NCBI GenBank assembly: GCA_028456385.1 | Contig: JALNQF010000052.1 | Span: 124,001 to 188,000, forward strand | DNA length: 64,000 nucleotides | Source of the DNA: Ophiosphaerella korrae | Lineage: Eukaryota; Ascomycota; Dothideomycetes; Pleosporales; Phaeosphaeriaceae | Direction: 5' to 3' | Shown here: positions 21,510-35,767 of the stretch, one piece after another | Numbering within the stretch: position 1 is the stretch's first letter | How the letters are laid out: each line of letters opens with the position of its first letter | Notes under the pieces: generated by a model | Told to the model about the DNA's origin: nothing | The model's input: only the letters and a program-made list of their open reading frames with translations | Databases searched by the model: none | Program-made: the position numbers and the translations under genes

Positions 21510-24500
21510 TCATAGTCTCCCGTCCACATTTCCATACTCCGCTATCTCCATCTCATTCAAATGGCTCCTCGTTCGCAGACTACTTCTCCCACTTTCAGGG
21601 TGAGCCAGGCTCTGCCTCATCAAAACTGTACGTCGTGGATCTAACTTTGGTATATTCCTTTCGCTCCTGGAATGGCCGTCTCTCTCTGAATCGTTAAATG
21701 TAACGGCCTGGTGCGCTGGCCGTTTGCCTCTTACAATCGGTGAAGTGGGAAGTGTGGGCGAACCTGGGCCACGCGAGTGCGCCTTGAGTGGCCGTGTGAT
21801 AGGTTGCCATGTATCCTCACTTTTTTCGGACTTGGGGTATTTTAGCGATGACGCCGGTGTATCAGGATTTCGATACCATTCTTCTTGCTCCCAGATAGGG
21901 TCCGAGTAAGTTGATGAACCGGAAGGATGATCAAAGTTCACTGAAGAAAATGACGTTGCAGTCGAGTGATATCTTGTCGCATAAGGGCGACGGGGATGCT
22001 GCATCTTCTCCAACTGTGGATCAAGAATATTGCTAGATGCAGTATCGTACTGCACTGGGGAAGTTCGATTTATGATCGATAATGCATGAGCCGGATTCTT
22101 TGGAGGCGGAACACGTTTTTCAAGGCTGAGCATCTCATAACAGGACTTTCCAATCCAGAGCATCTGCTCATGCTCGCGGAGGTATCGTTCTCCACCGAAT
22201 GACTTCTGAACAATAGAACGCGCCATCATGCCGAGTTTGCGGCGCTGCTCAGTTTTTTCATACATGCGTCGGGTAATGATCTCAACGTCTCGCGCCGTAG
22301 GCTTATGTGGCAGTATGGGTGCTGGTGTACCATCATCATCCGCGTACTGTGCCCATTCATCAAGCATGGCGAGTAAATTGATCTGTGCTCGAGCAAGACC
22401 ATAAGCATCGTTAGGTGCAACAACTTCGCTGTAGCGTTTGCCATCGTCGGGATCGGTCAGGACGCGTAGAGAAGCACCAACGTCTGTACACACAACTGGA
22501 GCACCAGTCAGGGCAGCCTCACCCAGCGCGAGTGGCAGGCCCTCCGAAACGGATGAATTGAGGAAGAGCCAAGTACTAGCCAAAACCATGGCTGGATCAG
22601 CAGTACCTTTCAGTGCCACACTTGCTCCAAGCCCTTTGCACGCAAGAATCTCTTGGCACTCTGACGAGTAGACCGGAGACTTGTTTAATGCCCCATAGAT
22701 GTCAAGTTTATAGTCTTTGAAGCCCCATTCGTTGGATATTATGTCCGCAGCTAGGAGGGCTGTCTTAATATCCTTTGCGAACCACACGTGGGAAAGCATT
22801 GTCACAGTCGGTGACTTCGTCTTGATTTCTGTAACAGGTGAAAATTTCTGCATATCGGTGATGCCATTGACAATGGGGTCAACTTTTCGCTTGAAGACGT
22901 TGCGGTGTGTTAACTGGCCCTTGGCGCTACCGATCTCCACTTCCCATCCCGGATTGAAAAAGTCTGCATGGTCTCATTAATTGAAATTCAATCAAAAAAG
23001 AATAGTCCCACATACCTGCACATGGAAGTATCTGATCGGCATGATGTAAAATAAGACAAGAGGTCAGTTTCATCAGTCCAAGGAGTGAGTTGCGAATAAA
23101 CGGCGGAAGAGTACACATAGCCGATGAGAGGTAAAGATTTGTTTCCCGCCATGAGATCGCATGATCCCAGATCTGAAGTGTGCAGTTTCGCTTTAGCTTA
23201 CATACGATACCGTAAGAAGCCGAGACGCTGTGATGAGAAGCCTGAAAGACGTTTGGGATCTTCTCTGGGATTGGAATAGAGAAGATAAAGAGATCTGAAA
23301 GTCAGCACAGGGTCCGCCTTGAGATCTTAAAATAACTTACATCTAAACCATAACTCTAATGCTGTGTCGAAATGTCCCAAGGTGGGTAATTCTGTACGAA
23401 ACCATTCTGATGGTGGCTGGGCATTCGGCATGTCTTCGGCTAGCCATAATTTTCGCCATGTATCCTTTACTATATCGCTGGTCCATACCTCCTTCCAATG
23501 TCGAGAGTCCTGGAAGTATGTATTGAGATTAATTAGGGCTCGAGTAGCTTGCTTCACGTCGGCCGACGTCATGTTGATGGCCCGAGCACCACGGACGAGT
23601 GCTGTCAAGGTAGGAATGAAGTTGACTTTGATGTCGGTAATCGTAGCTTCCTTGACGAGATGGTCGACTTCACTATCCAGTTTATTGGTAAACATGCCAT
23701 GACTTGGGTGCATGAAATCAAGGCCCCACAAAGGAATGATTTTGAGAGACTCCACATTTTCTTCGGTTTGGTGTTTCGGCAACCCAAAATCGTTCGCTGA
23801 TTCGACGACCATGTGCCACTTGATGGTTCGTAAATTATTGATGAGGTCGCGGCGACAAGCAGAAACACCACCACCTTCATTGGGCCATGTACCAGTATCA
23901 ACAGCGATCACATGAAGATTGTGATCAGTATCGCGCTGCAATGCCTTGGTCCTTGTGAAAATCACCGCATCACCACCTTGCCCGAAGCTAAATAGATCGC
24001 TCATACGAATGGCAAGTGGTGTCCAAGCGCTAATGTCGCTTGTAAGATCAGAACTTGCCATAATTGCATCAGCATGGAGGGCAAGATAGTCTTCTGCCTT
24101 TAAGAGGCTACCGCGGTCCCGACGTCTCCAGTATGGTCGAAGTAGAGCCTCTTTTCGAATGAGCTCTTCATCCACCCAGCGAATCACTACACCATCGAGA
24201 TCATTTCTTTTTTTCCAGGCTTTCCATAGCTGTGATCGCGCTCTAGATGTAGAGATTTCCTGTTGCTTGATGTTGTTGCGGAAGATCCGGCTCATAAAAC
24301 TTGACGTAGGAGCTTTGAATGCCAACAAAGGGTTCTCATCTGTGAATGTACAGCGTGTAGGTTTCTTAAGTACACCAAGCCAATCGTGTCGAATCATGTT
24401 TGGAGTGTCTACAGACTCTCCATTGAGTCTAGTGGTAATCGTCGGATGAAATTTGTGGTCATACAGCCAGGAGCACTCATATACATCAGCACCTTGGACG

Positions 24501-27500
24501 AAAGTTGCTTCATGGACCCGAGGCGTCGGTATCCAACGTTCCATCTTTTCGGCGTGACGGACTGGGGGCGCACACCAACTGACATTGGCTGACATGTGCG
24601 GTAGTACGAACTCTGCACGCAATAGCTCATCATCGTATTTAGCGTTTTTGCGGTAATGGTACTTGAAGCGTACGAGATTCCCATGACTGATGTAGCTGCC
24701 GGACTCAAGATGGCCCTTGTGATTATACTGGACTTTTGCCCCCTCATCTTCTCCAGCAATACAGCTCCTGCTCATTGGAACTCTGTTACTCTTGACTTTG
24801 GAGAGTTTAATTATGCGCGAGGAGCGTTTGGATGAGTATTCGTAGGTGTACTTATTCGTGACTTTGCCATTCTTGTACTCCTCGCGCTGTGTGATTCGCA
24901 TATTTTTATCGTACTGAGTAACTCTCGTATGGCCCCATGAAGGTTCCTGTTGCAAGATACCATGATAAAAGACTAGCTTGAATCCATCGCTTTCGAGAGA
25001 ATGGACAAATGCTGTTTCCGTGTCGCCGTAGCTACGAATGAGCAGGCGATTCTTCTTCTGGATGATCAGACTACCTTTCACAGTCCCAGCAAGGCCGGCG
25101 ATATCTTTGCGACGGTGATACAGAAAGAACGGTAGAAATATTGACATGGCAACGCGACTGTAGATCCACAGTCCAGTGAGAACGAAAGTTGTTGGTTTAG
25201 CAATTACTGGTGGAGTGCAAATCAAAGCGCCATTGAGCTCTCGCTGGAATTCAGGGTCTGCCATACATGCCAGGAAGAAGAATTTGACCCAAGTTCCCAA
25301 GAGGTGGTAAATATAAGTAAGCGGTACTCTGATATATTCTGTAAAGATGCCAAAAAGTGAGATAGCTGAGTGGTTCAAAACAGGATGGTACGACTCCTGG
25401 ATGTCAGCTGTTAATTGTCGATATTCTTTCTCGTTCAGTGCCTGATCTCCGCGATGACGGAAGTGATTGTACTTATTCACAGCCAATAATGCGCCAAGAT
25501 CGTAGCGTGCAACCCTGGAGAGAATAGTACACGAGTCTTCGGCTGGGATATTGGCGTTGATCCATGACATCTCCGTATTGGTGAATGATCCACGAACACC
25601 AAGGCATCTTCTCAGAAAAAGGCGTCGTATATCTAATGGTAATATGTCCCATTGAGTTTCGCAGTCGTAACCTAAGCAGAGGTTTCGGAGCAGCTCCTTA
25701 CGGCAAGCAATTTCGAAAGCCAGGGCTTCTGCACCTTGAAGTGATGCTGGCATCGCGCGTTTGCTGCACTCAGAAGTCGTGTATAGCTGATTGCTGACTT
25801 CCCTGCAGGCAGGCATGGATTCTGTAATTTCAGCCTGGTGATGGGGCATACCAAACATAGTTTCCGAGCAAGCATGTAATAACGTTTCTGCGATAGTCAT
25901 GCAGTTACTACTGACATTCACCTGAGTAGAGTTTGACTGTTTTGGGTCTGAAGCAATGTACAAGACTAAGCGCCCGTTGGAGTAGGCGGAAATGGCCCGA
26001 AGATCCGTGTTTGTCTCTACAACAGAGTGCATTGGCACAATGAAGATTTTGATAAGCTCATTCTTCCATGCTAAGACAACTTTCTGCACTAAGAACGGCA
26101 TAGTGGGGAAGGCGAGTAGAGCCAGGGTAGAAAGATTGTCGTGAGTGCATGATAGTAACATCGAAGTGATTTGGTCACCCGGATTCCCAGTTGGCATGAT
26201 GCGAAAGCGGTCGTCTTTTGGCGCGGCTTTAAGTTTATCACAGAACGCCTGGAGCTCGCTCCGACTGAATTCTGCGTCGATGCCAAGTCCAGTATATGCA
26301 TGATATTTTTCGTCAGTTGACCAGTGGATCCTCATATGAGATGGTACGCCACTGATATGGACAGATTCAGTCGAAACTGAAGGTTGCCTTTTCTTCCTGA
26401 ACCTGCCCATTGCCTCGGATATTCGCATACGTAAGTCAAAGGTTTCTGGCAAACCAAGCTTAGCAGTCCGGAATGAAAGAATGGCTGCGGTCCAGGTAGA
26501 CACTGCTAAACCAATAACCTTTTCATACAGGAAGTCTTCTGGCATGACTTCAAACATGATATTGCCTACAACAAAACCCAAGACCACAGCGACCAGGAGA
26601 GGCGTCAAGGCGTGAGGTCCAGAAAAGATTTTGTTATACTGATAGAGCAGCAGCCCACTGTAGGCCCCCATATATGCAAGAAACATGATCAAGCCTGTGT
26701 TTGTACCGTTGAAGATAAATATGAGAGCTGCACAAAGTGCGAGTGCCCATACATGGACGCTAATAAAGCGGCATAGAGTGTTGAAGTAGAGGTGACGTCT
26801 GAACTTTTGGTCATTTGCCTTTGCTCTCCTGATTTGAGGTATATCTTCGATCGATATTGGTGAAATCTGCTCGGAGAGTGTATGAAGATGTTGGGCTTTG
26901 TAGTCAAGAAGGACTGCGCCAATTAAATAATAGGCGAGACCAAATCCAACAGATAAGCGGAGTGTAGTATTCATTTCTGCACTCAGACCCACCAGAGCCT
27001 CACCATGCACCAAGTCAACCCATCGGTCCATGAGGGCAACAAGGAAATAAAGAATACCACAATAAATCTCATCACCAGCGTTTCGCCAGTGAATGAATGA
27101 ATTGTGTAACTTGATTCCCTTTTGAGACTGCTGCATGCTTTCCAATGCAACTTGCGTTTCAAGGTTCCAAGTAGAGCTGTATGGAATCGGTCGTTTTGTA
27201 TCCGTAATACGGCAGTACCAATCCAACAAGAACAATGTTGAATCCCAACAATCTGCGAGCTGCTTGACAAAGACATCTTCCGTAGGCTTACGCCAGAAGC
27301 GACGTTCCTTTTCTTTCATAACAGCATCATAGAGCTCCTTGCGACAAAGTGCAAGAATCGCTGGCTCACTCAGGCCGTGAAAAATCTCTGGCTCTTCAAG
27401 TGACGTATCTGATGAAGGTGCAAGAGATTCGCTGGCGGCAATTGAAGTCTTTGCCCCTCTACTCAACTGCTTAGCTGCTTGGAGTTAGCGTATCATTTCA

Positions 27501-30500
27501 AATGGTTACGTCTTCGGATACATACACTTGGCACTTTTGCGTTGTTTGCATCTCTGAATATACCAATCCTTGACATCCGCGTCGTTGAGAGTTTTGATGC
27601 TGTGATACCAGGTAACCCACTGCGTCGCAACGCGTCGGGTACCTAATATGAGAAGCATCACAAATATATAAAGCACGCAAGGGTATATATAGACGTCATA
27701 CCCAGAAATAAAGATGGTCAAGAGCGGAGAGACTGTCAAAGTTGGTACAACCATTATGATTATCCTTCGACCGTTCAGAAACTTTGAGCCAGGGATTTGG
27801 TAGGTCGACAGGACAGCCAAGACTGTAAGATAGGCGGTGAGTCCAAACAGATAAATGAAGAAGACGGCCGCAAGATCTGCTGATTCGACGGCGGCGATAA
27901 CAATAAAGCCCAAGAGACAGCCTGCAAGGGTGAAGGCTAGGCCACCAATCAAACGTGTCAGGACAAACATGTTTGCAGCAGAGAATGCCATTGAGATGAG
28001 GTAATAAGTACCGCCAATAGAGATCCACGTCCCAATCGCTCCAGAAAGAAGCAAAGAGCACATCAACGCTAATGTAGCATATCTCTGCTGAGGACGTGTC
28101 ATTGCCGTACTAAGGTAGAGTCCATGTCCGGTTGTGGACAAGAGGATGATGTCTACGATTATCAGTCCCATATTATGTATTCATAAGAAGGTCAGCATAC
28201 CAACAAGTGCAGGAATGGCAAATACGCTCAAGAATGTAAAGCGGCGAAAAGCTGGCATTACAGAAGCTTTTTGATTGGGCTCAATATCAGTTTGTGCCGC
28301 AGCATAGGCAGAGGCAAAAGAAGGTGCGTTGAAGATCCACATGGGAGGCTGATGTTCCTTCTGATTGTAATAGTCTCGATGCTTCTTAGATAATAGCGTT
28401 CCGATATCGCTGGGCTTGATATCGAAGTACGCCTCGCATCGGGACCCCAAAGCGAACAGCTCAGCAAATGCCGCACTTTGATCCGTGTACTGGTTAAATA
28501 GGGGATTCCTATCTGAGACCTCGATATACACTTCCTCGAACCCAGCTTTTCTTGCGGCAGAGAAGATACAAAATAGAACGAAGTCTGTAACAGGATCAAG
28601 GTTGCTTCGGGTCGTGAGCTTCTCAATAGCTGAAGTGATCGCATCCAATTTATCGTGATCACGCCACCATAAGATGTCTGTGAAAGTGTCGGATACATGG
28701 CTGAACAGTTCCAATGCCTCATAGCGACTAAGGGACGGTAGGTGACATAACCGATACCACTTAAGTTTGGCATTGACCAACTCTTCATCTGTGACCGCTC
28801 CACTAATGTAATCCATATTACTGAGCTTCTTAAATTGCTGGTAGGTAGGTACCTCGATGAGCAACTCTTCGCATTCCTTACGAATAGAAGAAAGCATGGG
28901 ACATTCCTCATCCCACTCAGAGTATTGTAGATGCTGCAGGTAGAGTAGGAGGTCTGTCGACGAAAGAAGCTGCAGGTCTTGGTCTAACCGCTGCGGCAAC
29001 TGGGTGGCATACTGGAGATTGGGCTGCACTGTGCCCAGGTCATACTCAGCTAGGAAGCATTGATATCTCGAGAATCCCATTCGGCTCAAGTGTGTATGCA
29101 ATAAAACTCCGGTAATATCTTGGACTGATTTCGAAATATACATCACCATTGATGTCGTTCTTGCGTCGATTTCCCAGACTGACCAGAATTGTCCCCCAGT
29201 TGGAGTATGAAATCCGGAATCAAGTCCGGAATAAACTTGGAGTTGATAGAGTTCATCCGCGTCATCTATGGTCTTTGATAGCGAATCGGCAAGGTTTAAG
29301 ATGGCTTCCTTCAGATTGGGGACTGCCCTCAACATCTGTCGATCCTCCTGGCAGTAATTATTCAGTATTGTCGCAGCAGCGTGCATTTGCGTAGTGGGAA
29401 TTCTCCCAAGCAATTTCAAACTACGTAAACGTCGTTGTGACTTGATCACATGATCGAAATCAGATTTGGAAGCGTTTAAACCAATAGGGAAGCAACCTAG
29501 AGACTCATAAACGAGCCCATCGAAGGAACAGGACAAAGGATTGTCCATTCTTTTCTCAAGGGCTAGTTTCCAGTCCAAGCCAGGCGAGATTGGAGACTGA
29601 GGCGAAAGAGGAAGCAGTGCTCCGTTCTCATCTATCTCTGGGTACTGCATGTTGAGAGTCGATGTAGTTGAGGCATCGTCAAGGTCAGTATCTGCATTAT
29701 CGAGGCTTGCAAGTGTGTCGCCAAGTAGTGGAAAAATCTCTTGTAATGGCAAATAATCATCGATAATACTCGAGAAGTCGGGAGAAAGCTTTGTATATGT
29801 TAGAAGTGATTTGATATGGCAAACGCAGGTAGATTCAACTCACGGTACGAGTGGTGCGATACTTCTCATGCACGTTCATTACTCTTCGTGTCTTCAACCA
29901 TTGAAAGGCAGCTAATGGCTCTTTACATGAGCGTATATCGTCGATGCTAGTTAAGGCTCGGAGGCGCGTGAAGTAAGGGACCGCTCCATGGTAATTACAC
30001 CACATGTGCGCCCTTCTAACAACGGCATGCGACAGATCAGCTTCATCATTGATTGTATCCCACATCATGGTGATGAATAGTCTTTGAGTAGCCTGTGACA
30101 CAAATGCTTTTGTGGTTGTTTTCATCTTGTCCATCTCAAAGTAGTCTCGTCTTTCTCCATTTGGCATTATTGTCCCGTTTCGAACGATAAATCCAGAAAA
30201 AAGATTTATTTCTAGTTTTTCCACACCTTCCAGAAACTCGGGAGGACCTACTTCGAGATATACATCCAACCCATAAGCCAAGAGTAATTTTGCTATGCCA
30301 TTCAACAGTGGGGTTGAGACGCGTTCGCACCATCCAGCGATGAGGACGCCAGTGAAGTATCTCCGCTGGTTTGGTTGGCGAAGTGTTTGTCGGGTTATTT
30401 TGGAAATAACATATACTACTCGTGATAGGTCGATCTCCGTATTGGCGGCCGTGAAGCGTAGGATTTGGAGTAAATCCAACCTGGCGATAATTTGGGGCCC

Positions 30501-30986
30501 TAAAGATATGGTATCATCATTGACAGCGTCCAGAACACCAGGCTCGCAATAATCCAACACAATCGCATCCCATTGTGAAAGTATTTGAGCCTCCTCTTTC
30601 GTCGCTGGTGTACTGATCATACCAAGGTAGACACCGAAAGAGGTGGGTTTCGCTGGAGCTACATGCCTTTGTCGGACCTCACTTGCGCTTCGGCAGAGGA
30701 GATGGATGCGTTCCTCGACCGATCGTGGCAGAGAATGTACATCATGATTGACCTAATAAGGTAAATGTTAGTCATTTTTCGGAAAATTTTGACGATGGGC
30801 TATCACCTTGAAAAGAGCACGAAGTGAACGGTATGAGTACCATAAGCATGCAAGCACTCCAATCAACACACTGGCACCGATTATGGCCACCAATGCCCAT
30901 TCCCACCAAACCTTGAAGGTTGGAAAACCTATTGGAAAGGCTACAATGCCTAGAAAGCCTGGTTCTAGTAGGCCTTCTTTCACCAT
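21510..30986 (-). CDS. gtb3: Gtb3-type giant GT4 glycosyltransferase of GAG synthesis, 3,056 aa
   Basis: Seven exons: 30986-30807, 30752-29844, 29788-28201, 28152-27526, 27474-23341, 23294-23016 and 22963-21510. They sum to 9,171 nt with all phases closing. A membrane segment lies near residues 27-50 (WALVAIIGASVLIGVLACLW). Residues about 85-360 look like an alpha/beta barrel (DAIVLDYCEPGVLD, YGLDVYLEVGPPEFL). Exons 4 and 5 encode many membrane helices. Near 2,270, GTWPNEGGGVSACRRDL matches the glycine loop of PelF-like GT4 enzymes (DUF3492 region). The C-terminal GT4 fold has the donor-site E-x7-E (EGLPLALGE), at about Glu2713 and Glu2721. The tail of about 190 residues is disordered. In Aspergillus fumigatus Gtb3 polymerises, and probably exports, galactosaminogalactan. 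It is divergent with agd3. Confidence 0.85.
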
Positions 30987-32643
30987 GATTGCTGACCGGT
31001 TTTAGGGACAGCCGAGCACGGGTGGACCGCGATTGTCCTCGCAAGATTGCCTTGAAAGGCGCAAGGCGATCCGTAAACGCGGTACCAATGTCTAGCGAAA
31101 AAGCATAAGTAGGGAAGATAAAGGTCAATGAGGGTAGAAAGTGGTCTGGACGCAGGGTTTCATGATGACGGCTGCATAGCCGGGTTCAAAAAAAAAATCC
31201 CAGATGAAAGCAGTCCGGGAACCTAGTAGTAATAGAGGCTACAGCGAATATAAGAAGCATCCCGGTTCCACAAAGCCTGGTTCAAAGCCAATATGAAGAA
31301 AAAAATCTACCTCCAAGTAATAAGGCAGGTATCAACTGATGATCTGCTTATTGCGTTAGCACACATGTTGGAGCATGCCGGTTCACAGGGCTCCACCAGT
31401 GCAGGATCATCACCAGCACCAGAAGGCCAGCTACCCTTCCAGAACCACATAATACACCTATCAGCTGCCATGGCTAAGCGTAATAGACAAGCGGCAGTCA
31501 TCAAGCAGCATCGTGCACAGAGTACGCCATTCGGCCGGACTATGGCAGACAGGCACGATGGCCAAAGCACCAGCCAGCGCGTAGATGCCAAAACCATCTA
31601 TCCCGAACAACGGACAAGAATTGCGGGGGCCAAAGAATAGACATCATATAGATCTGAGCGACGAGGTGAGGCCAGCGAACAGGGTGGCGCGAGAACGAGC
31701 TAGGAGTGGTGGTAATACGAATACGTGGTCGAGGCTGAAGTAACAGGCCTCGGCTGGTACCTGGTCCAGGCTTGCATATCATCGCCGGTTTAACCCCGTC
31801 ACCCGGGCATCCCTCTTTAGCCTAACGTTCCCAAACCTCATTTTTAATATCAACCTTCATTTATTCCCGCAAGCCTCGCAGGCCCCTGTAAGGCACCAAC
31901 GCAATGCAATGCATCTAGGGTAGATGACTTCTGGGGCTGCAATTCACGGCTCAATTTGCGCAGACTGCGGGTGGACGTGTGCTTGCGTTTTCGCTAGCTC
32001 GAGATGCTGGCCGCGTAGTCCCCAATATCATCTCTCTTCCGTTTCCGTGGCCTTCAAGGCATGGTTTGTGCTCTAATTTTGTCCTTCCTATTGCCGAGTT
32101 GGTGCAGATTCACAGTTCGTATTCAAAGGTCTGGCCTCAGCCAGGATTCTTCAGCTCTCTATGCGCGCTCCAAGATATGGACCTGGGAATACCTTTTTGG
32201 CCGTCTGAAAGATACATTGCCCTCACGTGGCGATCTACTCTAAGTCACGGCTCATCCAGACCTATGGCCCACCAAGACCCCTGTTTTTCCCTATTATAAT
32301 CTGTATCTACCAATTTTTCTTCCTAGGGCATTACGTATGTTGCGTGCATGTAGAATTCGGCAGTGACTGCTAGCTGTGCTTGCTAATATTCACGTCGCGT
32401 CATGAGTTCAACGTCATGAGCTGGAGTAGGGAGTACGAAGTTTCTAAACTCCGGACTCTACATTGACGCTTGAAATGGACAAAATCGATAGTTCCGTTGG
32501 TCGTTTAGGGATGTTGGATCTGGGCCAATGTCCTCCCAGTGACCCACTAGACGACTTGGTACTTCTGCCGATACCATCCTTATTTAGGCTGCTGGACTCC
32601 CCAAAATCTTTCCTCATTACGCTATTCACTTCACCGACTCACA
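30987..32643. other. Divergent gtb3-agd3 promoter region
   Basis: The 1.66 kb between two start codons of the same pathway allows shared control. 31170-31300 repeats GGTTC/GAACC-like words around short A runs. One StuA-like box lies near agd3 (see separate entry). No gene is supported; the frame at 31293-31640 has no recognisable product. Confidence 0.5.
32395..32402 (+). promoter_or_regulatory. Possible StuA response element
   Basis: TCGCGTCA fits the APSES/StuA consensus WCGCGWNM, about 240 bp upstream of the agd3 start. StuA controls GAG genes in A. fumigatus. An 8-base match of this degeneracy can easily occur by chance, and I found no matching box in the sph3-uge3 gap. Confidence 0.25.
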
Positions 32644-34932
32644 ATGACGTCGTTTTTTTCATTATTGCGCACATATGCGTTCTCCTTCATCCTGCTTTTC
32701 TCTCACAGTGTCTTTGCATACATTGGCGGCGCTACCATTTCAAGTACTATTCTAGTCTTCGCGCGCGATGCAGCACATGCAGAGAACAGTGCGGTTGCAG
32801 GGCTACGAGGATATGGTATTCCATACGAAATTGTGATAGTTCCCCAGAGTGGCATTACAAATCTGCCTCTTCTGAACTCGACAGCGACGAATGCCAATTA
32901 TGGAGGGATTGTCATGCTTGCTGAGGTTGCATACAACTACGACACTTCATTCTACAGTGCCCTAACGAGGAGACAATGGAACGATCTCTACGCCTATCAA
33001 AGCAACTTTGCAATTCGAATGGTTCGCCTTGACGTTTTTCCCACGTCGGATTTCGGTGTTAGCCCTGGAACCGGCAATCTTAATGATGAACCAGTGGCCT
33101 TCACCAATACAAGCTCCTTCTCCACAGCAGCGCTCAAAACGTAAGCAAGTTTTCATTATCCTCGTACCGCCAGTGTAGGTTATGGACATGGCCTTGTGTA
33201 TATACTGACCATTTCGGTAGAAACGTCGACATTAGTATCGCCAACATTTTCCATACTCCAGCAACAATAACGAATTCTTCAATCGCATGGGAAGTGGCGA
33301 AATTTGGTAGTGCCGGTACCGCTGCCGTCGTCAACCAGATTGGTGATCGACAGCAAATGGTATGGTTTATGCCATTTGCGCTTGACTGGGCTCCATCATC
33401 CAACATCATCCAACACTCTTGGATCACGTGGATAACTCGAGGGCTCTACGTCGGGTTCAAAAGAATCTATTTGAATACACAAGTGGATGATATGTTTTTG
33501 GAAACACCAATGTACAGGCCACAAGGCCAAAACTATCGTTGTAAGCCAGATGACCTAACATTGCATGTGTCTTGGCAAAAGACCTTGAACTCTATATTGC
33601 CAAAGGGCTCGGAGTTCTTCATCGAAATCGGCCATAATGGCAATGGCGACATCGAGGCCGCCACAAATACAGTAGAAGGAGAAACTTCTTGCCAGCCTGC
33701 CAGTGGCATAGAGTACGCGGAGCAGAAAGATGGCAGTCCCGAGTACACAAAACCGCCTGGAACTGGAGTTAATATTTGGCCGTCCACGCCTGCCAAATAC
33801 ACCTGGAGTTTACAATGTGCAGAGCTTGATGAGCTACAAAACTGGTTCGCAGACGAAGGAAACCGTGACGCATTTGCGCACCTTTCACACACTTTGTACG
33901 TTCAACAGACTGTTCACGTTATATGATCTAACATGACATAGCTCTCATGCCGACCTAACAAACGCTACCTATTCCGATGCGGCGAAGGAGATTCAATTCA
34001 ACCAGGCGTGGCTAAAGCAAGTTGGGTTTGATGCGGCCAAACGCTGGAGTCCGAAGGGTATAATTCCACCAGCAATTACTGGTCTGCACAACGCAGACGT
34101 TATTCAAGGGTGGATGGACAACGGCATCTCTAATGTCGTTGGAGACAATACACGTCCGTTACTGCGGAATACTCAAAACACTTTCTGGCCTTTGACAACA
34201 ACTAAAGAAGGCAATGGCTATCCAGGCTTAAACGTCATGCCGCGATGGGCGACACTAATCTACTACAATTGCGACCTTCCAGCATGCACGCTGCAAGAGT
34301 GGATCGACACGTCTGCTGGTAAAGGTACATTTACTGATTTATTGAATAATGCAAGGGATACGGCAATGCGAAATTTGTTTGGTCTTCACTGGGATGCGTA
34401 AGTATTGTTCTCATTGACTTTCGCAAAGTACTAAGATTGGTATCAGCTATATGTTCCATCAAGCCAACATGCGCGTCAACGATGTTCCTACAACGACAGT
34501 GAACGGCAAGCGCGACCGATTTTCTCTCCTCATGACATGGATTGAAGTTGTCACCGCGGAAATGATGCGCCTGTAAGTTACAAATTTCTAAAATGGCAAC
34601 TCATACTAAGTTGTCATAGTACGACATGGCCGATGAAAACGCTGAAGCATGATGATCTCGCGCAAGCTTTCATCAATCGCCAGGTTCGTGATCTCTGCAG
34701 GCCCAGCATGACCTATACTCTCTCCACCAATGGCGCCAACATCGAAGGTATTAATGTTTATACTGCTGGTGGCAACAACTGCAAGACGCCAATTCCAGTA
34801 ACTGTCCCTGTGGCTACAGCTTCATCCACGGGCGCGACAAAAGAACAGCTTGGAAGCGATCCATTGACATTGTGGGTGACAATGAGCGGGGCCAGCCAAA
34901 GCTACAAATTCACCACGCCTTACAGACTGTAG
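32644..34932 (+). CDS. agd3: Agd3, galactosaminogalactan deacetylase (CE18), 688 aa
   Basis: Exons 32644-33140, 33221-33895, 33942-34397, 34447-34572 and 34620-34932, total 2,067 nt. A signal peptide covers about residues 1-26 (LRTYAFSFILLFSHSVFA). The N-terminal domain (TISSTILVFARD...) precedes the deacetylase barrel. Asp255-Asp256 (QVDDMFL) correspond to the catalytic/metal Asp pair, and the HTFSH motif (His389 and His393, split by intron 2) to the metal-binding H-x3-H. The C-terminus is beta-rich. Agd3 removes acetyl groups from GalNAc in secreted GAG, making the polymer cationic and adhesive. All expected metal ligands are present, so the enzyme should be active. The neighbours gtb3 (divergent) and ega3 (downstream, same strand) support the call. 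Confidence 0.9.
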
Positions 34933-35767
34933 AGCAATTGGAGATGAAAAGCATAGTAACGCTATTTACACATTTGTTTTACATAATGTAGATTTTATGA
35001 GCAAGGATTTCTTACTGGGCACAAATATACTTTCATTGTAGCATCCAAAAAAATGCAAATTTATTTTCAGCTTCAAAAATCGATGCCTGCCACCCTTGCG
35101 TGCTCAACCCTAGCTTGAACAGCCCTGCTAACTCCGCGTAGGACCGACGTGCAGTATTGGCTGCAATGCAGACGCACAGCCACCAATCCAATATAGGGTA
35201 ATATCGCTAGTTTACCAGGTCCTCGGGAGCGAGATCTCCAGTTTGCCAATGTCACTGCGGCCGCTCTTCTAGACCGAAAAGACTAAAGCAGCCACCACAA
35301 TCCTTGTATGGCCAATAATGCTAAACAGTTCTTACACGTTCTTCAACTGGTAATTTCCCTGAAGCACGGGCTAACTTTCTCACAAAGCCACCAACCCTGG
35401 ATCCACTTCGTGCGTTGCCAGCGCCACAACCGCAATATATCTCGCATTCACACTAGCCATTCTGGCTCTACTAAGCTTTTCCAATACCGATGTTATATTA
35501 ACTGCATATTTTGCGTCATGTCCACCTATTTGGCAGGATCCGTATCTCCTCTATCCTTCAATTCTGTGGAGGGCCGTTTTGTAATAGTGCAACGACACAG
35601 CCGCAACTGTTGATATATCATAAGAGAGAGTCACGTCTTGGGGTTTAAAGTCTGCAAAACTCGACATAACATACATGCCTTGGTCATACGCATCTTGTCA
35701 CTAGAATCTCTCTGATTCTTCGCCACGGATTTCCCCACAAATTTTGCCTAGGTAGTCTGCATTCAAC
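34933..35767. other. Intergenic, ega3 promoter
   Basis: Contains the agd3 3' end and the ega3 upstream region. The frame at 35308-35613 has no recognisable product. Nothing else is seen. Confidence 0.5.

Noticed and set aside
31160..31310. GGTTC-containing stretches resembling tRNA B boxes
   Set aside because: No matching A box, acceptor stem or anticodon arm at proper distances; more likely promoter repeats.
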